A DNA stretch of 5,800 nucleotides from Bacteroidota bacterium (lineage in GTDB: Bacteria > Bacteroidota > Ignavibacteria > Ignavibacteriales > Melioribacteraceae). Every line of letters starts with the position of its first letter. Position 1 is the first letter of the stretch. Made by a program: the position numbers and the translations under genes. Of the stretch, positions 1 to 5,800 are shown in pieces. A model generated the notes under the pieces. That model had not been told where the DNA came from, did not search any database, and saw only the letters and a program-made list of their open reading frames with translations. Location of the stretch: the NCBI GenBank assembly GCA_021812745.1, contig JAKAMS010000177.1, positions 1 to 5,800 on the forward strand. Direction: 5' to 3'.

Positions 1-929
1 TGAAACAGATACGCAATATGTTTGATTGGATCTACTGAAATTGTTTTTGCACCAGCCATCGTAGTAACTTTTGCAACTACGGTATATTTATCTGGTGAAT
101 CCTGATGAACAATCGTAACACTGCTGTCGCGTCCAGCAGGTATATAAATTAATTTCTCAGATGGATCATATCCAAGAGCGTCAACACCATCACCGTTAGG
201 AATTGTAGCAACAATTTTGCCGGTAGCGGCATCAACAACTGCTGAATTTTTTCCGCATCCGGAAAAGATCCGATTTGTTTTACGGTCATAGGCAATTCCA
301 GTTGGACCTTCACAAGGAGAAAGCGGCCAAGATGCAAGCACTTTCATTGTCTTGGCATCAATAACTTGAATGGTACTTTTACTTTCATTATTAACGAATA
401 GTTTTCCTTTGCCGTTACTAGCAGCACCCTCGGGCGCATTGTCTTCCAGTTCTGCTTGTCCGGTTATCGCACCCGTTTTAGGATCTAGTGCTGTAGCAGT
501 ACCAGGTCTGCTGTGGTTTGTAAGAATTATACGATCCGAAAATTCATCATACATAATTCCATCCAATCCGCCAGCCGGAATTTTTATTTTTTTAATTACA
601 GAAAGTGTTTTAAGATCGAACATAGAGACTGTAGAATCGCCGCTATTAGTCGTAAACCCGTGATTGTATTTTTTAACTAAAGTAATTCCGTGAGTACGTG
701 GGGTCTCGGGAATATCTCCTATTACAGTACCCTTATTTCCATCAAGCACCATCACATGAGTACCGCGCGAAACAAATACTCTTCCGGTGCCAGGCTCTGC
801 TGTTAGATAGTCAGTGCCACCTTCACCGCCAATACTGTATTTTTTTACTTTAAAGTTCTGTGCATCAATGCTGCCGATGAAATTTATACCGATCAGCATA
901 ACTAAAACGAGAATTAAAAAATTTTTCAT
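1..929 (-). CDS. Exported YncE-like beta-propeller protein (C-terminus beyond window)
   Basis: An open frame runs leftwards from the ATG at 929 to the window edge without a stop, giving 309 visible residues. Residues 1-23 form a signal peptide (basic start, hydrophobic core, likely cleavage after SIDA), so the protein should be periplasmic or secreted. The rest is a chain of YVTN/YncE-type propeller blades: short beta-strand repeats with signatures such as VFVSRGTHVMVLDG (about 51-64), STVSMFDLKTLSVIKKI (99-115), STIQVIDAKTMKVLASW (185-201) and SAVVDAATGKIVATI (229-243). Two cysteines (206 and 225) could pair. YncE-family propellers are usually about 330-350 residues, so only the last strands are probably missing. 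A GGAG Shine-Dalgarno at 936-939 lies 6 nt before the chosen ATG. An in-frame ATG at 941 would add four residues but has the GGAG inside it, so 929 is preferred. The family has no settled biochemical role; binding of a partner or ligand is only inference. Confidence 0.85.
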   Translation of the reverse strand, partial: MKNFLILVLVMLIGINFIGSIDAQNFKVKKYSIGGEGGTDYLTAEPGTGRVFVSRGTHVMVLDGNKGTVIGDIPETPRTHGITLVKKYNHGFTTNSGDSTVSMFDLKTLSVIKKIKIPAGGLDGIMYDEFSDRIILTNHSRPGTATALDPKTGAITGQAELEDNAPEGAASNGKGKLFVNNESKSTIQVIDAKTMKVLASWPLSPCEGPTGIAYDRKTNRIFSGCGKNSAVVDAATGKIVATIPNGDGVDALGYDPSEKLIYIPAGRDSSVTIVHQDSPDKYTVVAKVTTMAGAKTISVDPIKHIAYLF

Positions 930-1035
930 TTTGATCTCCATTTAATTAATCATTTTAGAAGATAGAATTACTCCGTTGCCCAAATAACTTTTGAAATTTG
1001 CATTAGTATCTTTTTCCCTTTTGCGGCAACCGCTA

Positions 1036-1063
1036 GTTATAAGTTAGTCACTAAATCTGTGAA
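1036..1063 (-). promoter_or_regulatory. Candidate sigma70-like promoter for the YncE-like gene
   Basis: On the minus strand, TTCACA (1063-1058) and TATAAC (1041-1036) are separated by 16 bp, each one mismatch from the TTGACA/TATAAT consensus. Transcription would begin near 1029 and leave a leader of about 100 nt before the ATG at 929. A short perfect hairpin, GCGG-TTG-CCGC (1033-1023), sits at the predicted start. Chance matches are common in AT-rich DNA, and Bacteroidota-type housekeeping sigma factors use a different consensus, so this is tentative. Confidence 0.35.
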
Positions 1064-1174
1064 TATTCTGAAGTTGTAATTCCCGTAAAACTTTAGGACT
1101 GATTTCATTATAGCTGATAATCATGCAAAAATGTGTTCAATAATTATTTCTAGTTTTGAATCCGGATTATCAAT

Positions 1175-2122
1175 TTATTTTTGCGGCTTTTCATCTTTCT
1201 TCTTCTCATTATTGCTGCGAGGAACTGCCAATACATTGTTCTTAACATTGCGCTCATACTTTTCTATTCTGTTGCGGATTGGTTCAGGTACAACAACTTT
1301 GTTAATTTCTCTCTCCTTTAGTTTAACAGGCTCCTTTGTTATCGGCACATTCTCAATTTTCTTACCAATCCTATTTTCAATTTCTTGCTTAATCGGAGGT
1401 TTTGTAATTACCGGTGATTTGCTCTCCTTAAGCGGAACTAAATATACATTAGGAACATCTTTTCCCGGAGAGGAATTTGTTGTTCTATCTCTTTTATTCT
1501 CACCGGCAGATTTATTTTCTCTAACGCTTGGAGGCGAATAATTTCTTTCACCAGAATTTCTCGTATGGCTGTATGTTTGACTTATCTCTCCGATATTCTC
1601 ATCGGTGAAATGATCTTTTGTAACGACATGCCAATGCCGACGTTCACTTTCTTCCCATGGGTTTCCATAGTTAACGCCGCGCGGAGGTATGGGTGCCCAA
1701 CAGATATAATCATCTTTCTGATACCACTGAACTACCGCCGGAGACCATTCAGTATTTGATGGAATCCAAACCCAACCTTGAATAAAATCGTCATACCAAT
1801 TTCCGTAATGATAAACTATCCATCCAAACGGTTCATAAGAAACCCAAACCCAATCGTTGCCGGAACGGATCCAATGACCATTATGAAATGGTTCCCAATC
1901 TGGCGCCACAAATGGTTTCCAAACTCGTCCATAGTTTGGTATTTCAACCCACTGACCATAATTATTTAATTCGTCTACATTGAATGCCTGAGGAGTATCA
2001 ATACTTTGACTTTGATTTTCAAATGAAGAAGAGGCACATCCGATGAATATAATGTTTGTGAAAACCAGCAACACTAAAATTTGGTTTATAGCTTTAAATG
2101 ATTTCCTGATATCTATTTTCAT
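1175..2122 (-). CDS. DUF6600-type Trp-rich lipoprotein
   Basis: A 315-residue protein. A hydrophobic N-terminal segment (about 13-28) ends in the lipobox-like FIGC with Cys29, so it is probably a lipoprotein anchored in the outer envelope. Residues 55-147 form a repetitive aromatic region with 13 tryptophans and recurring YGxW, GHW, WVWVSYEPFGW, YHYGNW, GWVWIP and WAPIPP motifs. This pattern is typical of the domain labelled DUF6600, whose function is unknown. From about 185 onwards the chain is charged, rich in Pro, Lys, Glu and Asn, and probably disordered. It ends in a Lys-rich tail (KKKDEKPQK). Translation should be strong: a perfect AGGAGG (2134-2129) lies 6 nt before the ATG. The gene is separated by 226 bp from the gene upstream and by 245 bp from the one downstream, so it may have its own promoter. 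The domain call rests on the motif pattern and the lipoprotein call on the lipobox; the cellular role is not known. Confidence 0.85.
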   Translation of the reverse strand: MKIDIRKSFKAINQILVLLVFTNIIFIGCASSSFENQSQSIDTPQAFNVDELNNYGQWVEIPNYGRVWKPFVAPDWEPFHNGHWIRSGNDWVWVSYEPFGWIVYHYGNWYDDFIQGWVWIPSNTEWSPAVVQWYQKDDYICWAPIPPRGVNYGNPWEESERRHWHVVTKDHFTDENIGEISQTYSHTRNSGERNYSPPSVRENKSAGENKRDRTTNSSPGKDVPNVYLVPLKESKSPVITKPPIKQEIENRIGKKIENVPITKEPVKLKEREINKVVVPEPIRNRIEKYERNVKNNVLAVPRSNNEKKKDEKPQK

Positions 2123-2173
2123 ATTCTGCCTCCTGACAAATCCTTTAATTCATGTTCTCACAAAAACCGCTTT

Positions 2174-2238
2174 ACTATAGTTAATAAATAAATTTTAAAA
2201 AAACGTTTTGTTTTTTCTTTATCTCTCTTAGAATTATA
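2174..2238 (-). promoter_or_regulatory. AT-rich leader with two possible -10 boxes for the DUF6600-type gene
   Basis: The gap 2123-2348 holds no gene. On the minus strand it contains a perfect TATAAT (2238-2233) and a TATAGT (2179-2174). Neither has a good -35 box at 16-18 bp: the first has GGAACT at 17 bp, the second a T-run. The gap is likely to hold the promoter of the lipoprotein gene, but which box is used cannot be decided. Starts would leave leaders of about 105 or 45 nt. Confidence 0.25.
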
Positions 2239-2348
2239 CATATACTTTCTTCTATAGTTCCTATGAAATTAGGTCAGCTAATTCATTCTGAAAAGGGATA
2301 CAATGCCAAACAAATGAAATGTATTCGGAGCAGCATGGCTTGTGAAGA

Positions 2349-3218
2349 TCAAAACTCATCAAGCTGAGAGACAAAATAAAGTAATTGGCCATAAACATTC
2401 TTCACAATATAGTCCGCAAGTTTTACAATAGTGCTTTGGTCCACTTCTACATTTTTTGAAGAATCATACGAGACAAAAATGTTATCATCAAAAGATGGTT
2501 CAATATATTTCATTGACCACACCAAAGTTGAATCTTTCAGATCATATATTAAAGGTGTTGCGCTGAATGTCTGCTGGTCTGGTGATATACCGTCTTTTAG
2601 AACAACATAAGTGTCAATTGACTGAATAACATTATTCCACACAGAAGCATGCGCTAAATCAATTAGAAAACCACGCTTTCCGTTTGAAATAACAGTTGTA
2701 TCTAATCCAAAAGAAGAATCAATATCTGCCAGAGAAGTTTCTGCCCAGAATAGCGCCTTTACAATACGCTTTTCATGCGGAGAAAATTTAGTATTGATTG
2801 TATACCAGTCTTCGTCGCCGTCTTGAATAAATTTGGGAACAACCCGTTCATCCTGTACCCAAAGTTGAATGCTAAGAATTCCATTCGATATTCTACCGCC
2901 GGGTTCACTTCCGTTTTCGTCATGCCCGGTTGACGGAAGCGCAATTTCTTGTTCTAAAAAATTATCACTCTGGTTAATAAACTCTGATTCAGAATAAACA
3001 GCAACTGCATTTGAATACACAAAAAGAACAAACCGCAAATGACTTAACTGCAAAAGGCTTTCAGAACTGCCTATCTGTAGTCTGCTATGAAACGGAGGAA
3101 CCATTGCAATATATTTTTTTGTTTGCGCCTCACTCTTCTGCGCTGTAACAAGCAGTAGCACATTGAGAACTATAAACAAAAGACTACAGCGTTTTAACAT
3201 AAACTTTTTACTCCGCAT
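2349..3218 (-). CDS. Secreted protein of unknown family
   Basis: I do not recognise this 289-residue protein as a member of a named family. It has a basic N-terminus (MRSKKFMLKR), a hydrophobic stretch at about 12-25 and a signal peptidase I-like site (SEA before Q32), with no lipobox, so it should be exported and soluble. The mature part alternates short hydrophobic strands with polar turns and has a conserved-looking stretch FLEQEIALP, then a Gly/Asn/Glu loop. Further on come aromatic segments (DEDWYTI, ALFWAETS) and a late WSMKYIEPSFDDNIFVSY segment. This suggests an all-beta, Ig-like or sandwich fold, by inspection only. The frame opens further upstream to a TTG at 3239, but that codon has no ribosome site. 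The ATG at 3218 follows a GGAAGAG and is preferred; the ATG at 3200, preceded by GGAG at 10 nt, is also possible and gives a tighter signal peptide. It starts 42 bp after gmd on the same strand, so co-transcription is plausible. Confidence 0.75.
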   Translation of the reverse strand: MRSKKFMLKRCSLLFIVLNVLLLVTAQKSEAQTKKYIAMVPPFHSRLQIGSSESLLQLSHLRFVLFVYSNAVAVYSESEFINQSDNFLEQEIALPSTGHDENGSEPGGRISNGILSIQLWVQDERVVPKFIQDGDEDWYTINTKFSPHEKRIVKALFWAETSLADIDSSFGLDTTVISNGKRGFLIDLAHASVWNNVIQSIDTYVVLKDGISPDQQTFSATPLIYDLKDSTLVWSMKYIEPSFDDNIFVSYDSSKNVEVDQSTIVKLADYIVKNVYGQLLYFVSQLDEF

Positions 3219-3260
3219 ACTCTTCCAATGCAAGTTCAATAAAATATATCGCTAACCGTT

Positions 3261-4361
3261 CTAATAGCCTCTAGCAGCAACCTTCTCCAAATCCGCCTTT
3301 ATCATTATCTTTATCAATTCTTCAAATTTAACTTTGGATTCCCATCCTAATACTTTCTTTGCTTTGGATGGATCGCCGATTAACAGCTCAACTTCGGTAG
3401 GACGATAATATTTCGGATCAATTTCTATAATAACATCCCCGGCTTTCACTTTACATTGCTCGCTTTTTATTTTAACACTAATCTCTTTTTCATTCAGCGA
3501 CTTAACGATTCCGAATTCTTTTTCTCCGCTTCCTTTCCATCCAATCTCAATTCCAAGTTCTTTGAAAGTCAATTCGCAAAATTCGCGGATAGTATGGGTT
3601 TCTCCTGTTGCAAGGACAAAATCTTCTGCATTATCATGCTGTAGAATTCTCCACATTCCCTCACAATATTCCGGTGCGTAACCCCAATCTCTTTTTGAAT
3701 CCAAATTTCCCAAACTCACATTTTTCTGATAGCCCAGAAATATTCTTGCTGCAGCACGTGTAATTTTACGTGTAACAAAAGTTTCGCCCCGGCGCGGCGA
3801 TTCGTGATTAAATAATATACCGTTACACGCAAATAAATTATATGCTTCTCTATAATTCTTTACTATCCAGTAGCCGTATAATTTTGCCACTCCGTACGGA
3901 GAACGGGGGTAAAATGGAGTCGTTTCCGTCTGCGGTATTTCCTGCACTTTGCCATATAACTCTGAAGTTGAAGCCTGATAAAATTTTGTCTGCTTACCTA
4001 AACCGACTTCCCTAATTGCATCTAAAAATCGTAATGTTCCAAGCGCGTCTACCTGTGCAGTATAATCCGGTATCTCGAATGAAACCTTTACATGGCTTTG
4101 TGCTGCAAGATTATAGATTTCATCCGGCTCTATATAATTAAGAAGACGATTCAGATTGCTGGTGTCAACCAGATCTCCATGGTGAAGAAATAATTTTTTA
4201 TCCAGTATCTCCGGATTATTATAGAGATGATCAATTCTTCCCGTGTTGAAAGAACTGCTCCTTCTTATAATGCCGTGAACCTCATAGCCCTTCTCTAGCA
4301 GAATCTCGGTTAAGTAACTTCCGTCCTGCCCAGTAATTCCGGTGATTAATGCTTTTTTCAT
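3261..4361 (-). CDS. gmd: GDP-mannose 4,6-dehydratase
   Basis: The cytoplasmic enzyme that uses NADP to convert GDP-D-mannose to GDP-4-keto-6-deoxy-D-mannose, the first step to GDP-L-fucose and related 6-deoxyhexoses. At 366 residues it is full length for the family. It is an extended short-chain dehydrogenase: the Rossmann motif GITGQDG is at 8-14, an RRSSS stretch at 33-37 fits the NADP phosphate pocket, and the catalytic set is Thr132, Glu134 (in STSELYG), Tyr156 and Lys160 (in YGVAK). These residue numbers match E. coli Gmd as I recall it. [13 protein letters not shown] (188-200) and the C-terminal [17 protein letters not shown] (315-331) are further family hallmarks. No key residue is missing. 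There is no clear Shine-Dalgarno before the ATG (only GAG at 2 nt). The upstream 59 bp are occupied by a heptad repeat array that begins five bases from the start codon. The gene lies downstream of fcl, its pathway partner, with a small foreign-looking gene between them. Confidence 0.97.
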   Translation of the reverse strand: MKKALITGITGQDGSYLTEILLEKGYEVHGIIRRSSSFNTGRIDHLYNNPEILDKKLFLHHGDLVDTSNLNRLLNYIEPDEIYNLAAQSHVKVSFEIPDYTAQVDALGTLRFLDAIREVGLGKQTKFYQASTSELYGKVQEIPQTETTPFYPRSPYGVAKLYGYWIVKNYREAYNLFACNGILFNHESPRRGETFVTRKITRAAARIFLGYQKNVSLGNLDSKRDWGYAPEYCEGMWRILQHDNAEDFVLATGETHTIREFCELTFKELGIEIGWKGSGEKEFGIVKSLNEKEISVKIKSEQCKVKAGDVIIEIDPKYYRPTEVELLIGDPSKAKKVLGWESKVKFEELIKIMIKADLEKVAARGY

Positions 4362-4366
4362 AACTC

Positions 4367-4401
4367 AAGTAAAAAGTGTAAAGTTAAAAGTATAAAGTGA
4401 T
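4367..4401 (+). repeat. Degenerate heptad repeat array, left arm (AAGTNNA x5)
   Basis: Five consecutive 7-nt units read on the plus strand: AAGTAAA, AAGTGTA, AAGTTAA, AAGTATA and AAGTGAT. The first four fit AAGTNNA and the last keeps AAGT. The array sits between the gmd start codon and the end of the four-helix-bundle gene. A related array of opposite orientation lies at 4779-4820 on the other side of that gene. The stretch 4381-4398 matches the reverse complement of 4803-4820 at 17 of 18 positions. Confidence 0.8.
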
Positions 4402-4420
4402 TTAGATATTTTTTGAAACT

Positions 4421-4750
4421 TTATAACAAATTGATCCGAGGATTTTTTTTTAATTCTTCTGATTCCATCAGTAATATATTTAATTCTTTCGAATTATTAC
4501 CAACAGCATTTAATATTCTTAACCAGAAATTTGATTCCCTCATCTCTTTCAATGATACAAAAACTTTATTTCTAAAATCAGCTTTTGATGATGCGCCCTG
4601 CGATTCTTCATAATTTGCGGGAGAAGAAGTGGCAGATTTAATAAGTTGATAAATAATAATATTGCTTTCGGTTGATTTCTTTAATGTCCGGCAATAAATA
4701 ATAACATTAACAGCAAAATTAAAAAGTCTTTCTGATAAATCATGTTCCAT
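4421..4750 (-). CDS. Four-helix-bundle protein, 23S rRNA intervening-sequence (IVP) family
   Basis: A 109-residue, mostly helical protein. The pattern DLSERLFNFAVNVIIYC (4-20), IIIYQLIKSATSSPANYEES (31-50), then SSKADFRNKVFVSLKEMRES (54-73) and FWLRIL (75-80) matches the four-helix-bundle/IVP family (TIGR02436, Pfam 23S_rRNA_IVP). Its members were first found in insertions of 23S rRNA genes and are related in fold to the Avd accessory protein of diversity-generating retroelements. They form oligomers and are thought to bind nucleic acid, but no enzymatic activity is known. Here the gene is free-standing, not in an rRNA gene, and lies between fcl (43 bp upstream) and gmd (59 bp downstream) on the same strand. 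Its ATG follows an AGGGG at 9 nt that lies in a hairpin loop. Inverted heptad arrays flank it. The length is normal for the family and no disruption is seen. Confidence 0.9.
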   Translation of the reverse strand: MEHDLSERLFNFAVNVIIYCRTLKKSTESNIIIYQLIKSATSSPANYEESQGASSKADFRNKVFVSLKEMRESNFWLRILNAVGNNSKELNILLMESEELKKNPRINLL

Positions 4751-4751
4751 C

Positions 4752-4770
4752 GGAATTCACCCCTAATTCC
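4752..4770 (-). promoter_or_regulatory. Hairpin presenting the ribosome binding site of the four-helix-bundle gene
   Basis: On the minus strand GGAATT (4770-4765), AGGGGTG (4764-4758) and AATTCC (4757-4752) form a perfect 6-bp stem with a 7-nt loop. The loop carries the only Shine-Dalgarno-like sequence, AGGGG, 9 nt before the ATG at 4750. In RNA this would hold the ribosome site in a loop right next to the start codon, a layout that could be an operator or tune translation. The inverted repeat is seen directly; regulation is inference. Confidence 0.5.
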
Positions 4771-4778
4771 TTTTATTT

Positions 4779-4820
4779 TTTACATCTTACATCTTACTTT
4801 TTACTTTCTACTTTTAACTT
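4779..4820 (-). repeat. Degenerate heptad repeat array, right arm (about 6 units)
   Basis: Read on the minus strand from 4820 down, the 7-nt units are AAGTTAA, AAGTAGA, AAGTAAA, AAGTAAG, ATGTAAG and ATGTAAA. The array drifts away from the consensus towards the small gene and is inverted relative to 4367-4401. Units 1-3 and part of 4 overlap the 3' end of fcl, supplying its last eight codons and its stop. The 7-nt period is out of step with codons, so this is not selection for a protein repeat. Confidence 0.8.
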
Positions 4821-5762
4821 GTTTGCTACAAACCATTCGTATGTCTTTTTAATCCCCTCTTCAAGCGAGGTCGAATGTTTCCATCCTAAATGGTGCAGAC
4901 GCGTTACATCAAGAAGTTTTTTGGGAGTGCCGTCCGGTTTTGAAGAATCATATTTTATTTTTCCCTTATAACCTACTGTCTTCCTAATCAGTTCGGCTAG
5001 ATTAGAAATGGTAAGGTCTTCTCCGGTTCCGATGTTTATATGCGTGAGATCATTATCGTATAAATCACTTGCGTTGATTTTATCCATAAGAAATAATAGT
5101 GCATTGGCTAGATCATCAACGAATAGAAATTCACGGTACGGTTTGCCTGTTCCCCAAATCTCAACTGAATCTGAATTATTCAATTTCGCATCATGAAACT
5201 TTCTCATAAGCGCCGGCAGGACATGTGAAGTTTCAAGATTAAAATTATCGTTGTAACCGTATAGATTTGTCGGCATGACAGAATAAAAATTGGAACCATA
5301 CTGCTTATAGTAACTTTCGCAAAGTTTAATTCCTGCAATCTTAGCTATCGCGTACGGTTCGTTTGTATATTCAAGATAATTGGAAAGAAGATATTCCTCT
5401 CTAAGCGGCTGCGGCGCCATCTTCGGATATATGCACGAACTGCCGAGAAAAATTAATTTCTCAACTCCGTTTTGATATGCCGAATTAATAATATTAGATT
5501 CGATCATCAAATTGTCGTAAAGGAATTCAGCGCGGTATCTGCTATTTGCTAATATTCCTCCGACTTTAGCTGCGGCTAAAATGACATAATCCGGTTTTTC
5601 TTTTTGAAATAGATTTTCTACTTTCAATTGATTTTTCAGATCAAGTTCATCAACGGTTCGCAGAAGAAAATTTTCATATCCGGCACTTTGTAATTGCCTT
5701 AGAATTGCGGAACCAACCATCCCCTTGTGACCGGCGATGTATATTTTTTTATTCTTGTCCAT
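4794..5762 (-). CDS. fcl: GDP-L-fucose synthase
   Basis: Bifunctional 3,5-epimerase/4-reductase that turns GDP-4-keto-6-deoxymannose (the Gmd product) into GDP-L-fucose with NADPH in the cytoplasm; also called wcaG. From the ATG at 5762 it has 322 residues, the usual length. The NADP-binding GHKGMVG is at 11-17 and AAAKVGGI at 63-70. The catalytic set is Ser108 and Cys110 (in GSSCIYP), Tyr137 and Lys141 (in PYAIAK) and His180 (in SHVLPAL), each offset by one from E. coli Fcl as I recall its numbering. [24 protein letters not shown] and [13 protein letters not shown] are further hallmarks. The frame extends two codons to a TTG at 5768, but the ATG fits the family N-terminus better. No Shine-Dalgarno is visible before it. 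The natural end seems to be near YEWFVAN; the last eight residues (KLKVESKK) are encoded by the heptad repeat array. It is the first gene in the window of the fcl / four-helix-bundle / gmd run. Confidence 0.97.
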   Translation of the reverse strand: MDKNKKIYIAGHKGMVGSAILRQLQSAGYENFLLRTVDELDLKNQLKVENLFQKEKPDYVILAAAKVGGILANSRYRAEFLYDNLMIESNIINSAYQNGVEKLIFLGSSCIYPKMAPQPLREEYLLSNYLEYTNEPYAIAKIAGIKLCESYYKQYGSNFYSVMPTNLYGYNDNFNLETSHVLPALMRKFHDAKLNNSDSVEIWGTGKPYREFLFVDDLANALLFLMDKINASDLYDNDLTHINIGTGEDLTISNLAELIRKTVGYKGKIKYDSSKPDGTPKKLLDVTRLHHLGWKHSTSLEEGIKKTYEWFVANKLKVESKK

Positions 5763-5788
5763 GGTCAATTAGAAATGATAAATGTAAT

Positions 5789-5794
5789 ATTATA
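5789..5794 (-). promoter_or_regulatory. Possible -10 box upstream of fcl
   Basis: A perfect TATAAT on the minus strand (5794-5789) lies 26 bases before the fcl ATG. The position of a -35 box falls outside the window, so this cannot be tested here, and such hexamers are frequent in AT-rich sequence. Confidence 0.2.
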
Positions 5795-5800
5795 AATTCT

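Larger units (their letters stand above)
4367..4820 (-). other. Candidate inserted cassette: four-helix-bundle gene between inverted heptad arrays
   Basis: The 454-bp segment between fcl and gmd consists of a small four-helix-bundle gene bounded by two heptad arrays that read AAGTNNA from the outside inward on each side, like terminal inverted repeats. Genes of one pathway (fcl, gmd) lie on both sides in the same orientation, which suggests later insertion into the operon. No transposase is encoded and no target duplication is visible, so any movement would need outside help. The mobile interpretation is inference; the repeats themselves are directly visible. Confidence 0.35.

Noticed and set aside
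149..337. Minus-strand frame of 62 codons
   Set aside because: It is in a different frame inside the YncE-like gene, which runs open through the whole region with clear propeller repeats.
370..663. Plus-strand open frame of 97 codons
   Set aside because: It lies wholly antisense to the YncE-like propeller gene, has no ribosome site and reads as low-complexity hydrophobic sequence; it is a shadow.
1023..1033. GCGGCAACCGC hairpin as an intrinsic terminator
   Set aside because: The stem is only 4 bp; read leftwards it is followed by AAAAGGG rather than a T-run, and on the other strand no T-run follows.
1131..1541. Plus-strand open frame of 136 codons with a membrane-protein look
   Set aside because: Most of it is antisense to the Lys/Glu-rich tail of the DUF6600-type gene; the complement of Lys/Glu codons reads as Phe/Leu/Ser and so imitates membrane segments.
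2200..2209. AAAACGTTTT palindrome as terminator or operator
   Set aside because: It is a short AT palindrome within an A/T-run region and is expected by chance; no GC stem or second copy supports it.
3219..3239. TTG start for the secreted protein
   Set aside because: No Shine-Dalgarno precedes it, and it places seven extra residues before an already adequate signal peptide.
4357..4830. Target-site duplication around the candidate cassette
   Set aside because: The bases just outside the two arrays (ATAACTC on the left, GTTTGCT on the right) do not match, so no duplication can be claimed.
5763..5768. TTG start two codons upstream for fcl
   Set aside because: The ATG at 5762 matches the family N-terminus, and no ribosome site supports the TTG.

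Overview
The window is AT-rich DNA from a bacterium. All six recognisable genes lie on the minus strand, so they are read from high to low coordinates. The gene types (a GDP-L-fucose pair, a stand-alone four-helix-bundle protein of the 23S rRNA intervening-sequence family, a Trp-rich DUF6600-type lipoprotein and an exported YncE-like propeller) and the low GC suggest the Bacteroidota/Ignavibacteriota neighbourhood. This is inference, because no rRNA or other phylogenetic marker is present.

In transcription order, fcl (GDP-L-fucose synthase, 5762 to 4794) comes first. It is followed by a small four-helix-bundle gene (4750 to 4421) and gmd (GDP-mannose 4,6-dehydratase, 4361 to 3261). Gmd and Fcl together convert GDP-mannose to GDP-L-fucose, a donor for O-antigen, capsule or glycoprotein glycans, so the right part probably belongs to a surface-polysaccharide locus. 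A secreted protein of unknown family (3218 to 2349) starts 42 bp after gmd and may be co-transcribed. After a 226-bp AT-rich gap comes a DUF6600-type lipoprotein (2122 to 1175). After a 245-bp gap comes a YncE-like beta-propeller protein (929 leftwards), whose C-terminus runs off the left edge. The last three genes all encode exported proteins and have no evident functional link to GDP-fucose synthesis.

The most unusual structure is between fcl and gmd. The four-helix-bundle gene is bracketed by two arrays of a degenerate 7-nt repeat (consensus AAGTNNA, read from the outside inward), in inverted orientation at 4367-4401 and 4779-4820. An 18-bp stretch matches 17/18 between the arms. The right array runs into fcl and encodes exactly its last eight residues and stop codon. 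The small gene's Shine-Dalgarno-like sequence lies in the loop of a perfect 6-bp hairpin (4752-4770). Together these look like a small inserted cassette with possible translational control. No tRNA, rRNA, CRISPR array, known insertion sequence or convincing intrinsic terminator was seen, and no gap between genes exceeds 300 bases.
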